This document shows positions 57,188-64,000 of a stretch of 64,000 nt of DNA, one piece after another. Each line of letters opens with the position of its first letter. Position 1 is the first letter of the stretch. A program made the position numbers and the translations under genes. The stretch lies in NCBI RefSeq assembly GCF_003054265.1, contig NZ_QBKT01000002.1:558001-622000 (forward strand), read 5' to 3'. The DNA comes from Kordia periserrulae (lineage in GTDB: Bacteria; Bacteroidota; Bacteroidia; Flavobacteriales; Flavobacteriaceae). Below the pieces are notes generated by a model. That model worked only from the letters and a program-made list of their open reading frames with translations. It searched no databases and was not told where the DNA came from.

Positions 57188-57225
57188 GAGCACCTCATGT
57201 GACTGAGGGAAGCGAAGCTTTGCTC
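57188..57225 (+). ncRNA. Candidate structured leader RNA (three-way junction) before the antiterminator gene
   Basis: Three short helices pair with almost no unpaired bases: GAGCA (57188-57192) with TGCTC (57221-57225), CCTCA (57193-57197) with TGAGG (57204-57208) around a 6-base loop, and AAGC (57210-57213) with GCTT (57217-57220) around GAA. It lies 35 bp upstream of the UpxY-like gene. Such compact junctions rarely arise by chance, but I do not recognise a known family. It could be a recruitment or attenuation element for the NusG-like protein. Confidence 0.5.
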
Positions 57226-57260
57226 AAAAATTAAATTAATCAGAAGAAAAGTTTATAAAA

Positions 57261-57785
57261 ATGGATTGCAAATATTCTGGCTGGCATGTTTTGTATGTGA
57301 AGTCTCGTCATGAAAAGAAAGTTTTAGATGCTTTAACTAGATTGTCTCTTGAAGCATTTCTACCGTTAGTAAAAACAAAGAAGAAATGGAGTGATCGCAT
57401 AAAGATTGTCCAATTGCCTCTCATTCCTTCTTATATATTCGTAAACTTAAAATCACCGCAGGATTTCCATAAGGCATTATCAGCCAATGGAGCATGTGCT
57501 TATATCCGATTTGGAAGTTCGTACGCAAAAGTTCCTGAAAGGGAAATCAATAAGATAAAACTTTTGGTTGGCTCTGAAGACGTGATGAATTTGGAAGTAG
57601 ATGATCGAGTTCCTAGAGTTGGAGAATTTAGGAAAATTGAGTTTGGCTCTTTAAGTGGTCTGCGATGTGAAGTTCTTAAAGTAAATAATATCAATAAAAT
57701 AGTTGTAAGAATAGAACAATTAAAACAAAACATTACTGCGATTCTTCCTTCGTATTATTTTGAAAAAGAACCTGTTAGTGCTTAA
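57261..57785 (+). CDS. UpxY/RfaH-type transcription antiterminator (NusG paralogue)
   Basis: A 174-residue NusG-like protein. The NGN domain begins at once (GWHVLYVKSRHEKKVLDALTRLSLEAFLPLVKTKKKWSDRIKIVQLPLIPSYIFVNL), and the C-terminal ~50 residues form the KOW region (GEFRKIEFGSLSGLRCEVLKV). In Bacteroidetes, UpxY-type proteins are cis-acting elongation factors placed at the head of long capsule or secondary-metabolite operons. Here it precedes an NRPS gene by 480 bp on the same strand, so it is the likely dedicated processivity factor for the biosynthetic operon. It is much shorter than a housekeeping NusG with insertions. Confidence 0.9.
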   Translation: MDCKYSGWHVLYVKSRHEKKVLDALTRLSLEAFLPLVKTKKKWSDRIKIVQLPLIPSYIFVNLKSPQDFHKALSANGACAYIRFGSSYAKVPEREINKIKLLVGSEDVMNLEVDDRVPRVGEFRKIEFGSLSGLRCEVLKVNNINKIVVRIEQLKQNITAILPSYYFEKEPVSA

Positions 57786-58264
57786 TTTTGAGTGAGGTCT
57801 TACGCTGTGAAAATAGCGGAAGAGATGTGTTGAAATCACAATTTTCACGGTCAATTAGTGAAATAATGAAGTCATACCTATAAAGCTTTAGCGTTTTATT
57901 TTTTCTATGAAAAATAATTTCATTACTCGAAAATGTTTTCCTGTCAAATTAAGATTATTTTAAATCAGGAACCAATCTGTTAAAGCAGATAACCATCATT
58001 GGAAGTATTGAGTCAACTACTTTGGGGCAAGCCCACGAAGCATTTAGCAGAAACGATTAAAAACATTTCATGCAAGCGTCAGAGCATTTTTAATTTAGAT
58101 TATCAAGTAAAATTAAAAATCTCCTTCTTTTTGAAAAGGCTTATTTCTATATCTACAGTCAAATTATTGAAGAAAATTTACATGTAAAAGTAACAACTAA
58201 GTGTAAAGAAAATCAAAGCTTCACTGCTACAATATAACCAATCGTATTTACAATAACATCCATC
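57786..58264. other. Leader region between the antiterminator and the NRPS gene
   Basis: This 479-bp region has no convincing gene; a 62-codon frame at 57999-58187 lacks any motif. It contains an inverted repeat, GTGAAAAT (57807-57814) with ATTTTCAC (57841-57848), right after the antiterminator gene. A long untranslated leader between a NusG-like gene and its target operon is the expected place for pausing or recruitment signals. Confidence 0.45.
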
Positions 58265-61200
58265 ATGAAAGAACTTATTGCAGAAATTAAATCAAGGGCT
58301 ATTCAAATAGCTGTTGTTGATGGTGAGTTAGAAGTAATATCAGAAGATGAGCTGGATACTGCATTTATTCAAAAGATAAAACAGCACAAACAAGACTTGA
58401 TTCATCTTCTTAAAGAATACAATGTAGAAGGAACTCAAAACGAGTTAATACCTGTTGAAATTCAAAAAAATTATCCGCTTACAAACGCACAAAAACGTTT
58501 ATGGACAGTTTGTCAAATAGACGATAATTCCAAAGCATACACTATTTCGAGCATAGAATTTTTACAACATGTAGATTTTGAAATCTTTAAAAAGTCTGTT
58601 GCAAGTGTGATAGAACGACACGAATCACTACGAACTGTTTTTAAGGAAGATGAAAATGGAGAAATCCGTCAGTGGATTTTGCCTTTTGGCAGCATACATT
58701 TTACAGTTTCGCTTATTGACTGTACAACAAAAGATATTGCGGAAAATGTTGCTAAAAACCATATTGAAACCGAGAAATACAAGGCATTTGATTTAGAAAA
58801 TGGGCCTTTAATGCGCACTTCTCTGTATCAGCTTTCCTCGAAAAATTTCCTGTTTCATATCAACATGCATCATATCATTAGTGATGCTATTTCGATGCAC
58901 ATATTGTTGAATGATGTCATGGTGTGCTACGCGGCTTATCAACAAAACAAAACTCCGCAATTAGCTCCTTTACCAATTCAATACAAAGATTATGCAGTTT
59001 GGCAACTAAATCATAAAGAATCTTCTACATATACTACCCATCAATCATATTGGTTAAAGCGGTTTTCTGGAGATTTGCCCGTGTTAGATTTGGGCTCGAA
59101 AAATATTCGTCCTAAAATCTTAACCAATAACGGAGCTATTTTACATACCTTAATCGATACTAGTGTTACGCAAAAAGCAACTGAATTTGTTGCTGAAAAT
59201 GGCGGAACACTTTTTCTGTTTTTACTAAGTGCATGGAATGTGCTTTTGACAAGATATGCTTCTCAAAATGAAATCATTATTGGAACTACGGTGTCAGATA
59301 GAAATCATGTTGATTTAAAAAATCAGGTTGGTTTTTACATGGAGGCATTGCCTTTACGTACCAAAATAAATTGGGAGACAAACTTCAAAACCTTATATAA
59401 ACAAATAACGGAACATACGCTGTTAGATTTTTTACATGATAGTTATCCGTTTGATGACTTGGTGAGCGATTTGAAATTGGAGAGAGATGTGAGCAGAAAT
59501 CCACTATTTGATGTCATGTTTACACTAGATGAAGATGTTCCTGCATCAGTTGCCATTACTCCAGAAAAAGAAACTTCAATCCACGAAACAACAACTCAAA
59601 CAAGTTTTTCTAAGTATGATTTGGATATCAAAATACGCAAAGTAGAAGGAGAACGTTTACGTCTTGGTATAACATATAATAAAGATATCTATAAAGAAAA
59701 TTTTATTGAGCAATTAATGACGAATTATTGTCAATTGCTAGAAGTGTTACTAAGTCAAACCACGGAGACATTAGGAAAAATAAACTTTCTCATTGAAAGC
59801 GAAACCACAACATACATTGAAGAATTCAACAAACAAACCAATGCTTTTCCTGAAATTGAGTTCGTTACGACACTTTTTGAAAAAAATGCACGAAAGCATA
59901 GCAATTCCATTGCATTAGCAGTTGGAAGCGAAACACTTACGTACAGAGAACTTGATGAAAAATCAAATCAATTTGCGAATTATTTACTCAGTAAAGGAGT
60001 TTCCAAAGGAGATTATGTGCCGTTGTATATAGAGCGTTCGTTGGAAATGGTTGTAAGCATTTTGGGAATCTTTAAATCGGGTGCTGTTTACATTCCAATT
60101 GACGTTCACCTTCCTAAAGAGCGCATGCAATATATTCTGAATGATATTCAAGCAAATTATTTGGTCACAAAACCCGCGCTGGAGAACAACATAGTTCCAT
60201 CAAGCGAAATGCAAATTTTACATGTTGATTTTGAACAATTGGCTTTGATATCTTCAGGGTATCCAAACAAAAAAATATCAGGCGATTCAGAAGCATATAT
60301 TATTTATACATCAGGAACTACAGAAAAACCGAAAGGTGTTGTTTTAAGTCATCAAAACTTAGGAACGTTTTTGATGAATGTGGAAGAACATTTCAAAAAT
60401 ATTTCTAGTCAACCACTCTTGGCTTCAAGTGGCTTTGATATTTTCTTATTTGAATTATTTAATCCGTTTCTTTCAGGAGGAACAGCAATATTGCTAAAAG
60501 ATACACAAGTTAGGGACTTAGACTATTTGCTAAGTGTATTAGAAAATGTCGCGGCTTTTCATGCAGTTCCCGTATTGATGACGCAAATAGTGCAATTCAT
60601 AAAGCGAAATAAAATTAAAGACAAGTATGCCAATGTAAAAGAATTATACATAGGTGGAGATGAAGTACCAACGCATGTTTTAGAAGATATGTACGAAGTA
60701 TTTCCCAATGCCACCATTCATGTATTTTATGGCCCTACAGAAGGAACCGTTTTTGTGACTACCAAAAACTACGAACGCAAAAATACAAACTTTAAAGGTG
60801 CTGTAATTGGAACTCCGAATATCTGTTCTAAAATTTTCATTCTTGACGATTACGAAAATGCGGTTCCATTTGGAGTTACAGGCGAACTCTGTATAGGTGG
60901 TTTTCAAGTAGGGAAAGGCTATTTGAACAATCAAAAATTAACATCTGAGAAATTCATTCAAAATCCTTTTCAACCAACAGAAAAAATATACAAAACAGGC
61001 GATTTAGCTCAATGGCTTCCTGATGGAAATATCACTTTCGTGGGAAGAAGAGACAATCAAGTCAAAATCAGAGGACATCGAATTGAACTAGAAGAAATTG
61101 TAAAACGCTTGCAATCGAAATCTGAAATTGACAAAGCAATTGTACTTGTAAAAGGAATACAGGAACAAAAAGAATTGGTAGCATACATCGTAAGTTCAGA

Positions 61201-61627
61201 AACCATAGATGTTTTAGAATTAAGAAGTTTCTTATCGAATACGTTGCCCAACTATATGATTCCTTCGTACTTTATAAGATTACAAGAATTTCCACAAACA
61301 GCAAACGGAAAGCTAGACAAGCAAGCATTGCCAAATCCAGCAGATGTAGACCTAAATGCTACTGCGAAATATATAGCACCTACCAACGATATTGAAGAAA
61401 CGCTGGCAACTCTTTGGCAAAACATACTACATCATCACGGAAAAGTGAGTATCAATGACAATTTTTTTAGTCTAGGAGGCGATAGTATAAAAGCAATCCG
61501 AATCATTTCGGATATCAATAAAAAATACGGTGTCAAAATAAACGTAGGATTCTTTTTTCACCAACCAACAATAACATCACTAGCATCAGCAATTTCCAAC
61601 CAACACAAACTAACGGTACAACCTTAG
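58265..61627 (+). CDS. Single-module NRPS (TubC docking-C-A-PCP), predicted hydroxyphenylglycine-activating
   Basis: A 1120-residue synthetase. A TubC-like docking domain (1-55, ending in KQHKQDLIHLLKEYN) is followed by a condensation domain with HHIISDA (202-208; final Gly replaced by Ala). The adenylation domain has SGTTEKPKG (683-691) and YGPTE (822-826), and the PCP has GGDS with the phosphopantetheine Ser1074. There is no epimerase or thioesterase. Pocket residues by eye are D725, I726, F729, H766, Y795, G797, F821, V829, F830, K1016, i.e. DIFHYGFVFK. This is close in its first four positions to the hydroxyphenylglycine code. The docking domain implies a partner NRPS/PKS elsewhere, and the lack of a release domain implies further modules. 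Confidence 0.88.
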   Translation: MKELIAEIKSRAIQIAVVDGELEVISEDELDTAFIQKIKQHKQDLIHLLKEYNVEGTQNELIPVEIQKNYPLTNAQKRLWTVCQIDDNSKAYTISSIEFLQHVDFEIFKKSVASVIERHESLRTVFKEDENGEIRQWILPFGSIHFTVSLIDCTTKDIAENVAKNHIETEKYKAFDLENGPLMRTSLYQLSSKNFLFHINMHHIISDAISMHILLNDVMVCYAAYQQNKTPQLAPLPIQYKDYAVWQLNHKESSTYTTHQSYWLKRFSGDLPVLDLGSKNIRPKILTNNGAILHTLIDTSVTQKATEFVAENGGTLFLFLLSAWNVLLTRYASQNEIIIGTTVSDRNHVDLKNQVGFYMEALPLRTKINWETNFKTLYKQITEHTLLDFLHDSYPFDDLVSDLKLERDVSRNPLFDVMFTLDEDVPASVAITPEKETSIHETTTQTSFSKYDLDIKIRKVEGERLRLGITYNKDIYKENFIEQLMTNYCQLLEVLLSQTTETLGKINFLIESETTTYIEEFNKQTNAFPEIEFVTTLFEKNARKHSNSIALAVGSETLTYRELDEKSNQFANYLLSKGVSKGDYVPLYIERSLEMVVSILGIFKSGAVYIPIDVHLPKERMQYILNDIQANYLVTKPALENNIVPSSEMQILHVDFEQLALISSGYPNKKISGDSEAYIIYTSGTTEKPKGVVLSHQNLGTFLMNVEEHFKNISSQPLLASSGFDIFLFELFNPFLSGGTAILLKDTQVRDLDYLLSVLENVAAFHAVPVLMTQIVQFIKRNKIKDKYANVKELYIGGDEVPTHVLEDMYEVFPNATIHVFYGPTEGTVFVTTKNYERKNTNFKGAVIGTPNICSKIFILDDYENAVPFGVTGELCIGGFQVGKGYLNNQKLTSEKFIQNPFQPTEKIYKTGDLAQWLPDGNITFVGRRDNQVKIRGHRIELEEIVKRLQSKSEIDKAIVLVKGIQEQKELVAYIVSSETIDVLELRSFLSNTLPNYMIPSYFIRLQEFPQTANGKLDKQALPNPADVDLNATAKYIAPTNDIEETLATLWQNILHHHGKVSINDNFFSLGGDSIKAIRIISDINKKYGVKINVGFFFHQPTITSLASAISNQHKLTVQP

Positions 61628-61666
61628 TTTCGGCATTTTGCAAACAAACAAAGCTTACTTTTACTA

Positions 61667-62941
61667 ATGACAAACAAATCACTCAACAAGCTCGAAGAAG
61701 ATGTAATGGGCTTCCTAAACGAAGTACAACTCAATTTTCCAGAAGCTATTTCGATGGCTTCTGGAAGACCCGAGGAATCTTTTTTCGATTTGCAAAACCT
61801 TCAAGAATATATCAACACGTTTGTAAATTTTAGAAGTAAGGAGACGAACGTTTCCACCGAAGCCTTTTTGAGAAGTTTGGGACAATACAACCGAACCAAA
61901 GGAATCATCAACGATATTGTAGCCAAATATCTTAAAAATGACTATCAAATTGATTGCTCACCAGCGGATATCGTTGTAAATGTAGGTTCGCAAGAAAGTA
62001 TGGTGTTGTCGTTACTTTCGCTGATGAATCGTGATGAAGATGTGTTTTGTGTAGAAGATCCTTCCTATGTGGGAATCAGTCACTTTGCGTTGATTAACGG
62101 TTACGAAACCGCTCCAATAGCTGTAGATGCAGAAGGAATCAATTTGGAAGCATTGGAAAAAACCATTGAAGCAACCAAACAAAAAGAAAAATGCGTCAAA
62201 GCCGTATATGTCATTCCCGATTTTCAAAACCCTACAGGAATTCGCACACCGATTGAAAAGCGTAAAAAGCTGTTGCAAATGGCAGCAACGCACAATTTCA
62301 TGATTATTGAAGACAATGCCTACGGAGATTTTGTATTTGAAGACGTAGCCTATCCAACGTTGAAATCGCTTGATACAGAAGGAAATGTAATCTATCTGCA
62401 CTCGTTTTCTAAAAGTTTGCATCCATCCTTGCGAATGGGCGTGATGGTTGCAGACAAAGTGTTTGAAGACGGTACAAAACTGAGCGATATTATTGCCAAA
62501 ATAAAAGGCTACACAACCGTAAATTCACCTGCAATTCCACAAGCAATTTTAGCGGGAGTGCTATTAAAAAATAACTATTCACTTCAAAAATACAACGAAG
62601 AAAAGTGTCGCAACGTACGTCAAAAACGAGATAGTGTATTGGCATCATTGACCAAGTATATCAACGCTTCCAAAGAAACAAAACTGCAATCAGTTACATG
62701 GAATGTTCCTGAAGGCGGCTACTTTTTAACCTTGACATTACCTTTTAAAATCACCAAAGAAGACGTTACTGCTTGTGCAAAAAACTATCACGTCATCTTT
62801 ACACCGATGTCTTTCTTTCATCTCTCTAAAGGAGGTGAAAATCAAATCCGAATAGCATACAGTTATGTCAAAATAAATCAAATAGAAACAGCGATTGAAA
62901 ACTTGGTACATTTTCTCGCTACAAAAATTACCAATACATAA
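61667..62941 (+). CDS. PLP-dependent class I/II aminotransferase (HpgT-like candidate)
   Basis: A 424-residue fold-type I aminotransferase. Landmarks are ISMASGRPEESFFD (~25), NVGSQESMVLSLLSLM (~105), the PDFQNPTG motif (~187), the cofactor-binding EDNAYGDFVF (~215) and the PLP lysine in LHSFSKSLHPSLRMG (~250). The C-terminal Arg is in NQIRIAYSYVK. It resembles MocR-type domains without a DNA-binding part. Encoded 39 bp after an NRPS and 22 bp before an HmaS/HPPD-family enzyme, it probably converts a 2-oxo acid to the amino acid used by the NRPS. HpgT in glycopeptide pathways turns 4-hydroxyphenylglyoxylate into hydroxyphenylglycine. Confidence 0.85.
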   Translation: MTNKSLNKLEEDVMGFLNEVQLNFPEAISMASGRPEESFFDLQNLQEYINTFVNFRSKETNVSTEAFLRSLGQYNRTKGIINDIVAKYLKNDYQIDCSPADIVVNVGSQESMVLSLLSLMNRDEDVFCVEDPSYVGISHFALINGYETAPIAVDAEGINLEALEKTIEATKQKEKCVKAVYVIPDFQNPTGIRTPIEKRKKLLQMAATHNFMIIEDNAYGDFVFEDVAYPTLKSLDTEGNVIYLHSFSKSLHPSLRMGVMVADKVFEDGTKLSDIIAKIKGYTTVNSPAIPQAILAGVLLKNNYSLQKYNEEKCRNVRQKRDSVLASLTKYINASKETKLQSVTWNVPEGGYFLTLTLPFKITKEDVTACAKNYHVIFTPMSFFHLSKGGENQIRIAYSYVKINQIETAIENLVHFLATKITNT

Positions 62942-62963
62942 TACTTATTAACCTTATTACACC

Positions 62964-64000
62964 ATGGAAAAAAATTTAATTGAATCAGACTTCTTAAAAG
63001 TCGAATATGACTTTATAGAATACTATGTCGGGATGGCGAAAATGGTCGTCTACTGGCACGTAAAAGCCCTCGGATTTGAAGTCGTAGCCTATTGCGGACC
63101 AGAAACTGGCTATCCGGAACAATGTTCGTATTACATCGTAAAAAATGACATCAAATTGGTCATCACCTCAGCTTCCAATCCAAAATCGTATCAAATTGTA
63201 TCGTTTGTCGATTTGCACGGAAACGGAATCAAAAGAATTGGCGTAAAAATTAAAGATGTGCCAACTTTTTATCAAAATGCTTTAGAAAAAGGCGCAGTTC
63301 CGATGCGTTTTCCGTACACCATTTCAGATGCGCATGGTTCAGTTGATATGGCGTCTGTAAAGATTTTTGATGATAACGAAATTGTCTTTGTAGATTATGA
63401 TAAGTACGACGGCGTTTTTATGCCAGGGTTTGAACCTGTAGAAAGCGGCGAGTGGGATTTTGACAAAGAAGAGTCCTATTTGCAAGATATTGACCATATT
63501 GCCAGCGCATTGCGAATCAATGAAATTAAAATTTGGGAAACCTACTTTAACAACATTTTCTCATCCAAAACTGTATCGTGTTTTGACGAACGCCAAAAAG
63601 ATGGCGAAAACAAAATAGGAATGTATCTAAAAGTGTTACAAACGGATGACAAACAAGTCAATAACGTTTTGGTAGAACCTGATCAACACAAAAACACACA
63701 AGTACAATTATTCATTGACCAAAATTACGGTTCGGGAATTCAGCACATTGCATTTTCGTCGTCAAACATCTTTAAATCGGTAGAAATACTTCGTAAAAAC
63801 GGTGTGAAATTCACATCGTTTCCAGATTCTTATTACAACAATTTGCGTAAAAAATATCCAAAGCTCGATGTTGATAAAATGCAAAAACACGGCGTATTGT
63901 GTGATGTTATTGACGATACGTTTTTACTACAAGTATTTACAGCACCTATTGGCGATAGAGCAACATTCTTTTACGAAATCATACAAAGAGTCAACTACTA
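62964..64000 (+). CDS. HPPD/HmaS-family 2-oxo-acid dioxygenase, likely 4-hydroxymandelate synthase (runs off window)
   Basis: An open frame of 345 residues from ATG 62964 reaches the window edge without a stop. Two vicinal-oxygen-chelate domains are present. Iron ligands read as His in DIDHIASAL (~172), His in GIQHIAFSS (~257) and Glu in FFYEIIQR (~339), so the catalytic part is complete. The family splits into HPPD (to homogentisate) and HmaS (to 4-hydroxymandelate). HPPD has an N-E-P signature in the strand before the second His, while this protein has VLVEPD, like the L-I-E-P-D of HmaS as I recall it. Together with an HpgT-like enzyme and an Hpg-like NRPS code, HmaS is favoured. Confidence 0.8.
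   Translation, partial: MEKNLIESDFLKVEYDFIEYYVGMAKMVVYWHVKALGFEVVAYCGPETGYPEQCSYYIVKNDIKLVITSASNPKSYQIVSFVDLHGNGIKRIGVKIKDVPTFYQNALEKGAVPMRFPYTISDAHGSVDMASVKIFDDNEIVFVDYDKYDGVFMPGFEPVESGEWDFDKEESYLQDIDHIASALRINEIKIWETYFNNIFSSKTVSCFDERQKDGENKIGMYLKVLQTDDKQVNNVLVEPDQHKNTQVQLFIDQNYGSGIQHIAFSSSNIFKSVEILRKNGVKFTSFPDSYYNNLRKKYPKLDVDKMQKHGVLCDVIDDTFLLQVFTAPIGDRATFFYEIIQRVNY

Noticed and set aside
57999-58187. Small gene of 62 codons before the NRPS
   Set aside because: It has a weak start, no motif and no conserved look, and lies in a leader region. Treated as non-coding.
62964-64000. Plain tyrosine-catabolism HPPD
   Set aside because: No homogentisate dioxygenase or fumarylacetoacetase is adjacent, the gene follows an NRPS and an aminotransferase, and the strand before the second His lacks the N-E-P signature. 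Kept as the main alternative, not excluded.

Overview
The window looks like a chromosomal segment of a low-GC marine-type member of the Flavobacteriaceae (Bacteroidota). The signs are a type IX secretion sorting domain, an outer-membrane beta-barrel receptor of the carboxypeptidase-regulatory/plug type, Bacteroidetes -7 boxes (TAnnTTTG), an UpxY-type NusG paralogue, a MoxR gene and TTG starts. A Kordia-like genome is my guess from memory; the genus cannot be proven here.

Layout. (1) 1-11 kb is housekeeping: MoxR ATPase, aconitase, a PabB-type chorismate-binding enzyme, TilS, a DsbD-type membrane reductase with a doubled N-terminal domain, and a DUF885 lipoprotein. (2) 11.2-13.5 kb on the minus strand holds a T9SS cargo protein and a tandem pair of tail-collar proteins. 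(3) 13.7-17.0 kb holds a small unknown protein, a membrane protein, a LuxR-type two-component pair and thymidylate kinase. (4) 17.2-47.4 kb is one co-directional, ~30-kb extracellular contractile injection system (eCIS). It encodes cap (DUF4255), sheath, two tube proteins, a DUF5908 protein, a LysM hub, VgrG-like spike, PAAR tip, gp25, two large baseplate proteins, a 1737-residue repeat protein, a tape-measure protein, a 1443-residue cargo with a nuclease-like C-terminus, a likely immunity protein, a membrane patatin-like lipase and the AAA+ ATPase. There are no capsid, portal, terminase or TssJLM genes, so it is neither a prophage nor a classical T6SS.

(5) 47.8-56.7 kb: yifB/comM is complete, but its last 13 codons and stop recur 7.4 kb downstream with only synonymous changes. 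The AT-rich segment between the two copies holds an IS982-type transposase remnant and a RiPP locus: outer-membrane receptor, a 62-residue GG-leader precursor with four Trp spaced every four residues, a SPASM radical SAM enzyme of the FxsB/XyeB/GrrM type, a C39 peptidase-ABC exporter and a truncated membrane-fusion-like protein. This looks like a small inserted island making a Trp-crosslinked peptide.

(6) 57.2-64 kb is the start of a nonribosomal peptide cluster. It opens with a structured-looking leader and an UpxY/RfaH-like antiterminator, followed by an NRPS module (TubC-type docking, C, A, PCP), an aminotransferase and an HPPD/HmaS-family dioxygenase that runs off the window. The A-domain pocket read by eye (D-I-F-H-Y-G-F-V-F-K) shares its first four positions with the 4-hydroxyphenylglycine code as I remember it. 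With an HmaS-like enzyme and an HpgT-like aminotransferase alongside, a hydroxyphenylglycine-using peptide pathway in a Bacteroidetes is the most economical reading.

The most novel candidates are the Trp-repeat RiPP island with its yifB duplication, the Hpg-type NRPS locus with its leader RNA, and the eCIS with a nuclease-like cargo plus an immunity gene.
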